From Lautropia dentalis (GTDB lineage Bacteria > Pseudomonadota > Gammaproteobacteria > Burkholderiales > Burkholderiaceae_E), in NCBI RefSeq assembly GCF_003892345.1, contig NZ_RRUE01000001.1, forward strand, positions 1,989,393 through 2,053,392: DNA of 64,000 bases, in the 5' to 3' direction. This document shows positions 55,898 to 64,000 of the stretch, in pieces. The stretch's first letter is position 1; each line of letters begins with the position of its first letter. Under the pieces are notes generated by a model. The model saw only the letters and a list, made by a program, of their open reading frames with translations, had not been told where the DNA came from and did not search any database. Made by a program: the position numbers and the translations under genes.

Positions 55898-57106
55898 ATG
55901 TCCCTGCTCGACAATGCCATCTGGTGGCATGTGTATCCGCTGGGTGCCATGGGCGCCCCCATTCATGACCGCTCCGGCGACGATGCCGGCCATCGCCTGC
56001 CCCGGCTGGAAGCCTGGCTGGATTACGTGGTGGAACTGGGCTGCTCCGGGCTGCTGCTCGGGCCGATCTTCGAATCGGTGGCGCACGGCTACGACACGCT
56101 GGACCACTTCCGCATCGATGCCCGCCTGGGCGACGATGCCGACTTCGACCACTTCATGGCCGCCTGCCGCGAGCGCGGCCTGAGCGTGATGCTCGATGGC
56201 GTGTTCAACCACGTGGCAGCCAGCCACCCGCGCGTCGAGGAACTGGCCGAGCGCGACGAACACGGCAACGTACAGTGCTGGGAAGGCCACTGCCAGCTCA
56301 CCAACCTCGACCACAGCAAGCCCGAGGTGGCCCAGCTGGTGGTGGACGTGATGCTGCACTGGCTGCGCCGCGGCATTGCCGGCTGGCGGCTGGACGTGGC
56401 CTACGACGTGCCCCGCAGCTTCTGGCGCAAGGTCACTCGCCGCGTGCGGGAAGAATTTCCCGATGCCCTCTTCCTCGGCGAGGTCATCCACGGCGACTAC
56501 GCCCGCTTCGTCTACACCAGCAAGCTCGACACCGTCACCGAATACGAACTCTGGAAAGCCACCTGGAGTTCCATCAAAGAGCGCAACTTCTGGGAACTGG
56601 ACTGGACCCTGGGCCGGCACGCGAAGATGTGCGAAACCTTCGTGCCGCAGACCTTCATTGGCAACCACGACGTGACCCGCGTCGCCTCGCAGGTGGGTGG
56701 TGCTGGCGCCATCGTGGCCGCCGCCATCCTGTTCACCGTGCCCGGCATGCCTTCCATCTATTATGGCGATGAGCAGGGCTTTCGTGGCCTGAAGGGCGAA
56801 GGCGAACGCCACGACGACGACCTGCGCCCGGAACTGCCCGAATCACCCGATGGCCTGCTGCCCTACGGCTGGTGGATGTTCAACCTCTACCGGGTGCTGA
56901 TCGCCCTGCGCCGCCGCAACCCCTGGCTGGCCCGCGGCAAACTGGAAGTGCTGGCCAAGAGCAACACCGCCATCTACTACAAGATCAGCGACGATGCCGG
57001 CAATTACCTGCACGTTCACCTCGAAACGGAACCCCGCATGCTGGTGATCATCAGCCAGCATGATGGCGAAGTGTTCCGGTGGGAGGGGGAAAGCGATCCG
57101 CCGTAA
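55898..57106 (+). CDS. Alpha-amylase family (GH13) glycosyl hydrolase
   Basis: 402-residue TIM-barrel protein. GH13 region I is LDGVFNHVA; region II GWRLDVAYDVP holds the nucleophile Asp; region III LFLGEVIHGDY holds the acid Glu; region IV FIGNHDVTR holds the third Asp. All catalytic residues are intact. No signal peptide, so it is cytoplasmic, and it lacks the extra domains of maltogenic enzymes. GGAGGG precedes ATG 55898. Exact substrate (glycogen, maltodextrin or trehalose-type) is unknown. The 3' end overlaps pgeF on the other strand by 56 bases. Confidence 0.88.
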   Translation: MSLLDNAIWWHVYPLGAMGAPIHDRSGDDAGHRLPRLEAWLDYVVELGCSGLLLGPIFESVAHGYDTLDHFRIDARLGDDADFDHFMAACRERGLSVMLDGVFNHVAASHPRVEELAERDEHGNVQCWEGHCQLTNLDHSKPEVAQLVVDVMLHWLRRGIAGWRLDVAYDVPRSFWRKVTRRVREEFPDALFLGEVIHGDYARFVYTSKLDTVTEYELWKATWSSIKERNFWELDWTLGRHAKMCETFVPQTFIGNHDVTRVASQVGGAGAIVAAAILFTVPGMPSIYYGDEQGFRGLKGEGERHDDDLRPELPESPDGLLPYGWWMFNLYRVLIALRRRNPWLARGKLEVLAKSNTAIYYKISDDAGNYLHVHLETEPRMLVIISQHDGEVFRWEGESDPP

Positions 57107-58136
57107 GCCAGATGAGTCCCGCCATGCGGCCGCAGGGTGTGCTGCGCCGGTAGCTCCAGAAGTGTTCCGGCTCCGAGTACGTGCAGTGCCCGGCCGTGTG
57201 GATGGTGGTGATACCCAGCGCCTGCAGGCGCAACCGGGCCAGAAGGGGCAGATTGGCCAGCCATTTGCCGGGCGTCCGGCCGGGCTGGAAGGCGGTACCA
57301 GACCCAGCTGTCAGAAACGCATCCCGCACGTCGTCCCCCACTTCAAAGGCCGTGGGGCCGATGCACGGGCCCAGCCAGGCCACAAGGTCGGCATCGGGCA
57401 CCTTCTCGCGCATCGCCTGCACGGTGGCCTCCAGCACACCACCGGCCAGCCCGCGCCAGCCAGCATGCGCTGCGCCAATCACCCTGCCCTGCGTATCGGC
57501 CAGCAGCACCGGCAGGCAGTCGGCCACCTGTACGGCCAGCGCGATACCGGGCAGTGTGGTGATCTGGGCATCCGCTTCGGGTTCAAGCGGGTGGATATTC
57601 GCGCCAGAGACGACACCAGGGGCTTCATCGGTTGCGCCCGCTGGCGCGCCATCAAACGGCATGTCGGCAGACGGGCTTTCCGGATGATGTCCCGGCATCA
57701 CGGTTGCGGGCAGGTGGGCTCTGGCCTCGGCGTCGTCCAGATCCAGCACCCGGATGCCATGCACCTGTTTCAGCCACGACACCGGCATCCCGATGGCCTC
57801 TGCTACACGCTGGCGGTTTTCCTGCGCGGCAGCCGGATCGTCCCCACAATGAATGCCCAGATTCAGCCCGCCTGTGCTGGCTGACACCGCGTTTACCCCG
57901 GCTCCAGTGTCATCACGCGTACGACTCACCGCAAGGCGGTGCAGGTCCGTCTGGCCAGAAAATGCATCCACGCTGCCGGGATGAATGGCCTGCTTGCCTG
58001 CCCCGGTCAACCCGGCCGTGTCCCATGGTCCCCACGGTCCTCGGCTTACTCCACCACCGCGCAGCGTGAAGGCCCAGCCCACGGCGGAATGGGGGCTGGG
58101 CGGCATCGGCAGAAAGGCGGGTTCCTGCATCGGCAT
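57051..58136 (-). CDS. pgeF: Laccase-domain protein PgeF/YfiH
   Basis: 361-residue protein of the multicopper polyphenol oxidase/DUF152 family. E. coli YfiH (PgeF) edits misincorporated L-Ser in peptidoglycan precursors, and relatives cleave purine nucleosides. Metal-site segments are SWLKQVHGIRVL, VQVADCLPVLLAD, GAAHAGWRGLAGG, and GPCIGPTAFEVG; the end has FWSYRRST and GRMAGLIWL. About 50 extra residues lie between the QVHG and ADAQIT segments. It follows bamD on the same strand by 54 bases. In many betaproteobacteria rluD sits beside it; here it does not. Confidence 0.88.
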   Translation of the reverse strand: MPMQEPAFLPMPPSPHSAVGWAFTLRGGGVSRGPWGPWDTAGLTGAGKQAIHPGSVDAFSGQTDLHRLAVSRTRDDTGAGVNAVSASTGGLNLGIHCGDDPAAAQENRQRVAEAIGMPVSWLKQVHGIRVLDLDDAEARAHLPATVMPGHHPESPSADMPFDGAPAGATDEAPGVVSGANIHPLEPEADAQITTLPGIALAVQVADCLPVLLADTQGRVIGAAHAGWRGLAGGVLEATVQAMREKVPDADLVAWLGPCIGPTAFEVGDDVRDAFLTAGSGTAFQPGRTPGKWLANLPLLARLRLQALGITTIHTAGHCTYSEPEHFWSYRRSTPCGRMAGLIWLTADRFPPPTGTLRHHAG

Positions 58137-58190
58137 CCGGGCGTCGGTCAGGGTCAGTCAGGACTGGGCGGTATCGGGACAGGAACCCTG

Positions 58191-59156
58191 CTACATGCCC
58201 GGTGGCGTCATCTGGCCGCCAGCGCCCTGGGCGCCGCCGGAATCATCGCTGCTGCTGCCCGTATCGCGGTTCTGGCGCAGGAACTCGGGCAGGTCCGGAA
58301 TCAGCGGGGCCTGGGCCGGTGCCATGTTGGCATCGGCCGGGCGTTTGGCACTCGGGTCCGGATCCTTCGGTTTGGGGTAGTTGGCCAGATAGCGGCTGTC
58401 CGGCCACGTGCAGGCCAGCACGCGTACCGTGTCGTCGCGCAGGTCCGGCAGGTTCAGGTTCTGGTAGGACGTAGCCAGAATGCTCAGCGCCTCTTCCGTG
58501 GCCGGCGTGCCCTGATAGGACGACAGCACCCCCTGCGCCCGGTTGGCCGATGCCACATAGGCGCCGCGGCTCAGGTAATAGCGCGCCACGTGTACCTCGC
58601 CCGAGGCCATGCTGTTGACCAGCGAGCGCATGCGGGCAATCGAATCTTCACGATAGCGGCTGTTGGGGAAGCGGTTGACCACCTGCTGGAAGGCATCGTA
58701 GGCCTCGCGGCTGGCGGCCAGATCGCGCTCGGAGGCGTCCTGCCCGGCCCAGCGGGCGATCATGCCGGTGCCGTTGCTGAAGTTGATCAGCCCCTTCAGG
58801 TAGTAGGCGTAATCAAGCCGTTCGTGCGCCGGGTGCAGGCGGATGAAGCGGTCGATGGACGACAGGGCTTCCGCCCGATCGCCCTGCTTGTAGTGCGCCC
58901 AAGCGATGTCGAGCTGCGCCTGCTGGGCGTAGCTGCCGAACGGGTAGCGCGATTCCAGCCGCTCCATGCCCTTGATGGCACTGGACCAGTTGCCGGCGTC
59001 GAGGTCTTCCTTGGCGTCGGCATAGAGCTGCTCGGCGCTCCAGTTGGCCGTAGGATCCTTCTCGGTGGCAGCACAGCCGGCCAGCAGAATGCCGGCGGCC
59101 AGTAGCGACAGCCACACACCGGCGCGGCGGGCGGGGGGGGTCTGGGGATGGGGCAT
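58191..59156 (-). CDS. bamD: Outer-membrane assembly lipoprotein BamD
   Basis: 321-residue lipoprotein of the BAM complex. The signal ends in the lipobox ILLAGC (Cys near 29). Five TPR-like repeats follow: LYADAKEDLDAGNWSSAIKGMERLESRYPFG (ends LYADAK and RYPFG), then AQLDIAWAHYKQGDRAEAL, HERLDYAYYLKGL, and FQQVVNRFPNSRYREDS. ATG 59156 has GGAGG upstream. The C-terminal 60 residues are Pro/Gly/Ser-rich. Usual length is 245-270, so the tail is extra. Confidence 0.93.
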   Translation of the reverse strand: MPHPQTPPARRAGVWLSLLAAGILLAGCAATEKDPTANWSAEQLYADAKEDLDAGNWSSAIKGMERLESRYPFGSYAQQAQLDIAWAHYKQGDRAEALSSIDRFIRLHPAHERLDYAYYLKGLINFSNGTGMIARWAGQDASERDLAASREAYDAFQQVVNRFPNSRYREDSIARMRSLVNSMASGEVHVARYYLSRGAYVASANRAQGVLSSYQGTPATEEALSILATSYQNLNLPDLRDDTVRVLACTWPDSRYLANYPKPKDPDPSAKRPADANMAPAQAPLIPDLPEFLRQNRDTGSSSDDSGGAQGAGGQMTPPGM

Positions 59157-59485
59157 GGTTCCTCCGTCGAGCGGGACATTATAGACAGGGCGCCATGGCT
59201 GCGGGGTAACGGCCCCGGAACAGCACCCGGTCACGATCGCCGGAATCAGCGGTCACGATCATCGGAATACCCAGCTTTCGTCAAACCGTTGCCCAAAACG
59301 CTACTGTTGAAGTATCTGCCTGACGGGAACGCTTGCGAGCCGCTCAGGCAGGTGCGGCGCAGGGAAATCGTTCTTTTAACAGGTTGTCACCTTGCAACAT
59401 TTGCTGTCCGTTGTCGCAACAAATCTATAACATGGAACAACGCATGCAGTTTGATGCGCGTAAATCTCTCGATTCAAGGTTCATC
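59157..59485. other. Divergent gap bamD-lipoprotein
   Basis: 329 bases. A short direct repeat GGTCACGATC...CGGAAT occurs twice near 59230-59270. AAGG seven bases before 59486 is the downstream ribosome binding site. No gene seen. Confidence 0.45.
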
Positions 59486-60595
59486 ATGAAAGAAGTACCC
59501 GCCCAGACACGATCGTTCCTGTTTGTTCCCACGGCCATCGCCATGGCCGTCCTGCTCGCCGCCTGCGGCAGCGGCAGTGATGGCGGCGACACGAACGTGT
59601 CCTCCAGCCCGTCACCCAAAGCCCAAAGTGCTTCGGTCAGCAAAATCACGGCCGGCGCCGACGCCATTACCGACGCCATCACCCGTGGCCAAAACGCAAG
59701 TGCACCCAGCACCAAAGGCAGCACACCAGCCAGCTACACCGCCCGCGGTGTGGCGCCGCTCATCTCGAAGGACGGCATTCGCGGCGACGTACTGCTGGCC
59801 ATGTTCGACCAGAAAGCCTGTAGGGGCGAATTCGGTATCCATCGCGTCGAATCCCTGAAGGGCGCCCCCCTTTCGCAGGACACCGCTGTCAAGGAGGACA
59901 CGCCACCGGTATTGACCGACGCCTCGCTGAATGTCGAGGCCTATACCTACGATATGGACAAGTTGCACGACGGACGCTACGTGCCATCCCGGGTACCGGC
60001 CTATGTCTACTACTGCATGTACCCGGACATTCGCTCGTACAGCAACCCGGTCAACCCCGGCGACTACACCTACAGCATGACCACGGCTGGCCGTTATCAC
60101 ACCTATCTGACCATGTTCTACTACGGCGTCCCCTGGATTACCAGGGGCGTGAACGAGGCCAAGGTGGACTATCCGCTTACCGTCACAAAGGATCAGGTCA
60201 TCATCGGTGCCCAGGTAAAGCTGCTGCTGAATGAAGACCTTCTCTACAACTGGGAATATGGCGAGAGCATGAAGGAAGGCCGCAAAGAGGAAACCCTGCT
60301 GAATGGCACGGCACGCGGCTATCAGCGTCAGGCACTGGTTCCCTTCGGTGTCCTCAACCAGTGGCAGGACGCCGTCGGCAACAACCTGCGGCTGCTGCTG
60401 ATCAAGGGCGACAAGGCCAACGAGGCACGTCTGTGCACGCACCTGAACAGCTCACTGGCCAAGCGCCTGCATTGCGTTACCTGGCAAGTGCCCGCCGACT
60501 GGCGCTGGGGCAAGGAACTCAAAGGTGGCTATCACTACCTGATTGAGGACCGCAGCGTCTACGCCGGCGAAACTGGCTTCATGTACTGGGATTAA
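59486..60595 (+). CDS. Predicted lipoprotein of unknown function
   Basis: 369 residues. The signal peptide ends in the lipobox VLLAAC with Cys near 30, followed by a Gly/Ser/Asp linker (GSGSDGGD). The mature part has several Cys (DQKACRGEF, YYCMYPD, EARLCTH, LHCVTW) that could pair in the periplasm, and many Tyr/Trp residues. I do not recognise the family. ATG 59486 fits the signal and AAGG; upstream frame positions are not supported. It is convergent with the NRPS gene. Base composition is somewhat less GC-rich than the housekeeping genes nearby. Confidence 0.75.
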   Translation: MKEVPAQTRSFLFVPTAIAMAVLLAACGSGSDGGDTNVSSSPSPKAQSASVSKITAGADAITDAITRGQNASAPSTKGSTPASYTARGVAPLISKDGIRGDVLLAMFDQKACRGEFGIHRVESLKGAPLSQDTAVKEDTPPVLTDASLNVEAYTYDMDKLHDGRYVPSRVPAYVYYCMYPDIRSYSNPVNPGDYTYSMTTAGRYHTYLTMFYYGVPWITRGVNEAKVDYPLTVTKDQVIIGAQVKLLLNEDLLYNWEYGESMKEGRKEETLLNGTARGYQRQALVPFGVLNQWQDAVGNNLRLLLIKGDKANEARLCTHLNSSLAKRLHCVTWQVPADWRWGKELKGGYHYLIEDRSVYAGETGFMYWD

Positions 60596-60615
60596 GCTGC
60601 GAGTTCCCGGCCAGT

Positions 60616-60647
60616 CCCGAGCCGAAGGCCGAGGCCGGAGGCTCGGG
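60616..60647. terminator. Shared hairpin between convergent lipoprotein and NRPS genes
   Basis: CCCGAGCC and GGCTCGGG make an 8-bp stem, with a nested GGCC-GA-GGCC inside the loop. It stands 20 bases after the lipoprotein stop. Confidence 0.55.
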
Positions 60648-60738
60648 TGGTCATGCCTCATTCCTTTTGATGAGCAGGAATATCACCAGCCGACTCATTT
60701 GTCTTTGAACAGCCACGGGAACCCTTCGTCATCGATTA

Positions 60739-63480
60739 TCAGCTCCGTCCGGGAAAGAACCCCACCGACTGGAAGTACCTGATGTAACGATCCAGCATCG
60801 GTGCATCGGCCGGTTCCAGATTGACACCCAGGGCCCTTGCCACATCACAGGTCAGTGTACTGTCCGTCGGAACCGGTGACACTGACTCATCTGCTTCTTC
60901 GCCATCCGCATGCCCTGCCGGCAGCAGGAATGCCCCCAGCCTGGCCGATGGATCCTCCGGATGGGCCTCGAAGAACTGCAACGCACGTTCACGCCATTCA
61001 TCGCCAGATACCTCCGTGATCGCATAGCCGTTTCTTCGTAACGCAGCCAGCAGTGCCGCCCCATCGGAGAAGCCGGTGGCTATCGGATGCCAGGTATGGT
61101 TTTCCAGTCCGGGAGCACGCGACAGGGCAACAATGGCTGCTGCCACCCTGTCCACGGCCGTCAGAATTTCCCCGAATGCACCATGTGGTGCATATCCCAG
61201 CACAGGAATCATCCTGAAAATCCCCCAGAACGAATCGTCCAGCTGACAGGCACCATGCACACTGTCACCCGCAATCCGGCCTGCCCGATGGATGGTCACC
61301 GGAATGCCCCGGTTGCGAGCTTCCTCCGCCAGTCGTTCTGCCGCCCACTTGGTCTGGACGTAGCCGCTCTGGAGGTGCTCGCCATGGTGTGCCAGGCAGT
61401 GTTCCGTCAGCCTGTCATCGCCTTCGGCATCGGCGGGCGACAGCACGGACGTCGTGGAAACGAAATGGAAATGCTTGGCATGATGACGTGCTGCCATGGC
61501 AATCAGTTCCCGCGTACCCTCAATATTGGCCATACGCATCTGCTCATAGGGCATCAGGTGATTGACGTAGGCGCCACTGTGGTAGATGGCATCCAGTCGT
61601 TCGCACATAGATTGATGAACATCCCCATCCAGTCCCAACAATGGTCGGGACAGATCTCCCACCAGAATCTCGATCCGGTCGAAATCGATATCTCCGGTAA
61701 TGCGATACTGCTCCAGGTTCTTCTGCAACCGCAGTAGTCCCCGCTCGGGATTGCTGGCCCGTACAAGGCATATGATGTGGGCATCCGTACGCCTCAGAAG
61801 TTCACGCAGGAGAAACGCTCCCAGAAAACCCGTTGCGCCCGTCAACAGTATCTGTTTGACCGATTCAACAGGAACGGGAGCTGCCTCTGCAACGATCTCA
61901 TCGGGCAATACGGCATCCTGCTGCATACGGGCCCAGACGCTTTCATCCGGATGGCCTGATGCCGCTTCTCCCTGGATCAGCTGGGCCATGCCTGCCACGG
62001 TCGGGGCGCGATAGAAAGCCTGCAAGCCGATTTCATGACCCAGCCTGCCCTGAACACGAGCGAGCAATTGCATGATCAGCAGCGAGTGCCCGCCCAGATC
62101 GAAGAAACTGTCGTGCCGGCCCACACGCTCCACACCCAGCAGTTCCTGCCAGATTCCAGCCAGCAGCTCTTCCACCGAGCCCTGTGGCGCCTCGTATTCA
62201 TGGGTGATCAGCGCTTCCGTATCCGGCGCCGGCAGCGCCTTCCTGTCCACCTTCCCATTGGGGGTCAGCGGCATCGCTTCCAGCCTCACGAACGCGCTCG
62301 GCACCATGTACGCCGGCAGCTCTGCCTTCAGGTGATCACGCAATCGTTCCGCATCCGGTAGCGCTTCTTCAGTCAGTTTCTCATGGGTCGTCCAATACGC
62401 CACCAGCCGTCTGTTGCCCGGATGATCTTCCCGTGCCAGTACCACGGCCTCTCTGATTTGTTCCAGTGCAGCCAGTCGTGCCTCGATCTCGCCAAGCTCC
62501 ACCCGAAAGCCACGGATCTTGACCTGATCATCATTGCGGCCAACAAACTGCAACACTCCATCGACCCGCCAATAACCCAGGTCCCCCGTTCTGTACATCC
62601 GCGCTTCCGGCACGTCACTGAACGGATCCTTCACGAATCGCTCTTCGGTCAGTTCCGGCTGGTTCAGGTAGCCCCTGGCCACGCCTTCACCACCAATGCA
62701 GATCTCACCCTGAACACCAATCGGCACAGGCTGCCCCTGGTCATCCAGTACATAGATCCGTACGTTGGCCAGCAGTCTGCCTATCGGCGCACGTACAGCC
62801 TCCTGCGCCTTCACTGCGTGCGCGGTGGCTGTCACCGTCGTCTCGGTTGGACCATACTCATTCAGCAGCACGACCCGCTCGCCCTGGCGCTCGAACCAGT
62901 GTGACAATGCACCCGCATCCAGCCGTTCGCCTCCAAGCGCGATCAGTCGCAGCGCTGCAGGCAACTCATCCGGTACTTCATAGGCCAGCCGGTGCCAGAA
63001 GGCCGCCGGCAGGTGCGCTACCGTGATGCCCCACGCCTGACATGCCTGCCAGAACGACACGCTGTCACCGATGCAGGCCTCGTTGCGCAGTACCAGCGTT
63101 GCACCTGAAGTCAACGTACCGAAGATCTCCTGGGCCGCCACATCGAAAGCCATCGAGACGAACTGCAGAACCCGGTCCTTTTCTGTCAGACCATATGCAC
63201 GGTGGATTCCCGGCAACAGATTGTCCTGCTGGCGGTGCTCGACCATCACCCCCTTGGGAAGGCCGGTAGACCCCGACGTGTAGATCACATACGCCAAGTT
63301 CGTCGAGTCCTGGCCTGTCCCTTCCCGGCCAATGTTGCCCTCGGGCTGACCCGCATAGGTGGATTCATCATCAAGCAGCAGAATCGCTCCCGAACCTCTG
63401 TCATCTCCCCGGGCCGCTGCCTGCAGCCGCTGCTGCAGCCTCTTCTGCGTCAGCAGCGCCTGCGCCTGTGAATCCTGAGG
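60739..63480 (-). CDS. NRPS terminal module A-PCP-thioester reductase, 5' part cut by IS3 element
   Basis: The C-terminal module of a nonribosomal peptide synthetase; the frame is open from 63480 but has no start, because an IS3-type element abuts it there. The A domain is missing its beginning: DSQAQALLTQKRLQQRL and ILLLDDES, A3 YTSGSTGLPKG, A4 FDVAAQEIF, A5 NEYGPTETTV, A7 YRTGDLG, A8 GRNDDQVKIRGFRVELGEIE, A10 PLTPNGKVDRKALP. The PCP has the phosphopantetheine Ser in FFDLGGHSLL. The reductase has TGATGFLGAF (NADPH loop) and SGYVQTKWAAE (Tyr-Lys), so the peptide would leave as an aldehyde or alcohol. Codon use and base composition are less GC-rich than neighbours, suggesting transfer. Confidence 0.85.
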   Translation of the reverse strand, partial: PQDSQAQALLTQKRLQQRLQAAARGDDRGSGAILLLDDESTYAGQPEGNIGREGTGQDSTNLAYVIYTSGSTGLPKGVMVEHRQQDNLLPGIHRAYGLTEKDRVLQFVSMAFDVAAQEIFGTLTSGATLVLRNEACIGDSVSFWQACQAWGITVAHLPAAFWHRLAYEVPDELPAALRLIALGGERLDAGALSHWFERQGERVVLLNEYGPTETTVTATAHAVKAQEAVRAPIGRLLANVRIYVLDDQGQPVPIGVQGEICIGGEGVARGYLNQPELTEERFVKDPFSDVPEARMYRTGDLGYWRVDGVLQFVGRNDDQVKIRGFRVELGEIEARLAALEQIREAVVLAREDHPGNRRLVAYWTTHEKLTEEALPDAERLRDHLKAELPAYMVPSAFVRLEAMPLTPNGKVDRKALPAPDTEALITHEYEAPQGSVEELLAGIWQELLGVERVGRHDSFFDLGGHSLLIMQLLARVQGRLGHEIGLQAFYRAPTVAGMAQLIQGEAASGHPDESVWARMQQDAVLPDEIVAEAAPVPVESVKQILLTGATGFLGAFLLRELLRRTDAHIICLVRASNPERGLLRLQKNLEQYRITGDIDFDRIEILVGDLSRPLLGLDGDVHQSMCERLDAIYHSGAYVNHLMPYEQMRMANIEGTRELIAMAARHHAKHFHFVSTTSVLSPADAEGDDRLTEHCLAHHGEHLQSGYVQTKWAAERLAEEARNRGIPVTIHRAGRIAGDSVHGACQLDDSFWGIFRMIPVLGYAPHGAFGEILTAVDRVAAAIVALSRAPGLENHTWHPIATGFSDGAALLAALRRNGYAITEVSGDEWRERALQFFEAHPEDPSARLGAFLLPAGHADGEEADESVSPVPTDSTLTCDVARALGVNLEPADAPMLDRYIRYFQSVGFFPGRS

Positions 63481-64000
63481 TGTACTGTCAACCGTAGACA
63501 GTTGCTTTAATGTGAAGTCCGTTCAAAGAAAACCTTGCCTGAAGGCCACTGGCGACTGGTAGCCAAGTGCACTGTGCAGTCGCTGACGGTTGTAGAACAC
63601 CTCGATCCACTCGGTGATCGCCGCTCGTGCCTGCGCACGCGTGGCGAAACGCCGCTGGTACAGCAACTCGTTCTTGAGTGATCCCCAGAAACTCTCCATC
63701 GGTGCGTTGTCGTAGCAGTTTCCCCGCCGTGACATCGACACCTGCATGCCCAGGGCATCAAGTCTTTCACGGTAGCGACTTGCGCAGTACTGGCTTCCCC
63801 GATCGGAATGATGCAGTAGTCCGGGCTCGGGGCGGGCATACCGGACAGCCCGGTTCAGAGCCTCCAGTGTCAGCTCGTGTGTCATGCGCTTCGACATGGC
63901 GTAGCCGACGATCTCCTGAGTGAACACGTCCTTCACGCCAGCCAGATACAGCCAGCCTTCATCCGTACGCACATAGGTGATGTCCGTCAGCCAGACCTTG
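63481..64000 (-). mobile_element. IS3-family insertion sequence (partial, runs off window)
   Basis: The element's transposase-3' end is placed at 63481, where TGTACTGTCAACC begins (IS3-family ends start TG) and the NRPS coding similarity stops. The other end is beyond the window, so terminal repeats and target duplication cannot be checked. Confidence 0.75.
63523..64000 (-). CDS. IS3-family transposase OrfB (DDE), N-terminus beyond window
   Basis: About 159 codons of the catalytic half of an rve integrase-type transposase. First Asp is in VWLTDITYV near the window edge, second in LLHHSDRGSQY, and Glu in NAPMESFWGSLKNELL; the DDE triad is complete. NCYDNAPMESFWGSLK and FYNRQRLHSALGYQSP are typical of the IS3 group. 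The N-terminal helix-turn-helix part and OrfA lie past 64000. The TGA stop at 63523 is in frame with the following NRPS remnant. Confidence 0.93.
   Translation of the reverse strand, partial: KVWLTDITYVRTDEGWLYLAGVKDVFTQEIVGYAMSKRMTHELTLEALNRAVRYARPEPGLLHHSDRGSQYCASRYRERLDALGMQVSMSRRGNCYDNAPMESFWGSLKNELLYQRRFATRAQARAAITEWIEVFYNRQRLHSALGYQSPVAFRQGFL

Overview
The window is GC-rich, gene-dense chromosomal DNA from a betaproteobacterium, most likely of the order Burkholderiales. The evidence is gene order: tRNA-Leu, tig, clpP, clpX, lon and tRNA-Val/Asp in one block; ompR-envZ, ispF, ispD, mfd and serB in another; and a PhaR polyhydroxyalkanoate regulator. A Lautropia-like organism would fit, but the sequence alone cannot prove genus. 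Several housekeeping proteins carry unusual Ala/Pro/Ser/Gly/Thr-rich low-complexity insertions or tails (an MFS transporter, NnrS, UDG, Mfd, IspF).

Layout. 0-4 kb: a pyridoxal kinase cut by the window edge and an MFS transporter with a very long disordered insert. 4-14 kb: an ABC importer whose binding protein is separated from its permease and ATPase by a 137-bp inverted-repeat pair and an oppositely oriented catecholate-siderophore-type TonB receptor; then NnrS, DoxX and a nitroreductase. 14-21 kb: a Bcr/CflA efflux pump and a Fur-controlled iron-uptake operon on the minus strand (efeU, efeO, efeB and a second M75-family protein). 21-28 kb: tRNA-Val and two identical tRNA-Asp genes, then the proteostasis block tig-clpP-clpX-lon, with a heat-shock-type promoter candidate before lon. 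28-33 kb: an RND efflux pump (adaptor and pump). 33-36.5 kb: hpnC-hpnD-hpnE, which make squalene from farnesyl diphosphate. 36.5-41 kb: radA, alr and lplT, with a two-repeat CRISPR-like element between alr and lplT. 41-44 kb: tsaB-rimI-udg, a translationally coupled set. 44.6-53.3 kb: ompR-envZ, ispDF, mfd and serB. 53.6-59.2 kb: an acetoin-reductase-like SDR, phaR, a small membrane protein, a GH13 hydrolase, pgeF and bamD. 59.5-64 kb: an unknown lipoprotein, then a nonribosomal peptide synthetase terminal module (A-PCP-reductase) cut at its 5' side by an IS3-family element that runs off the window.

Two themes link the genes. One is iron: a FepA-type receptor and EfeUOB, both with Fur-box-like palindromes upstream. 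The other is envelope and stress maintenance: BamD, LplT, OmpR-EnvZ, hopanoid precursors, RND efflux, Lon/Clp. The least ordinary parts are the CRISPR-like pair, the inverted-repeat element at 5.7-6.3 kb, the IS-broken NRPS, and the recurrent low-complexity insertions.
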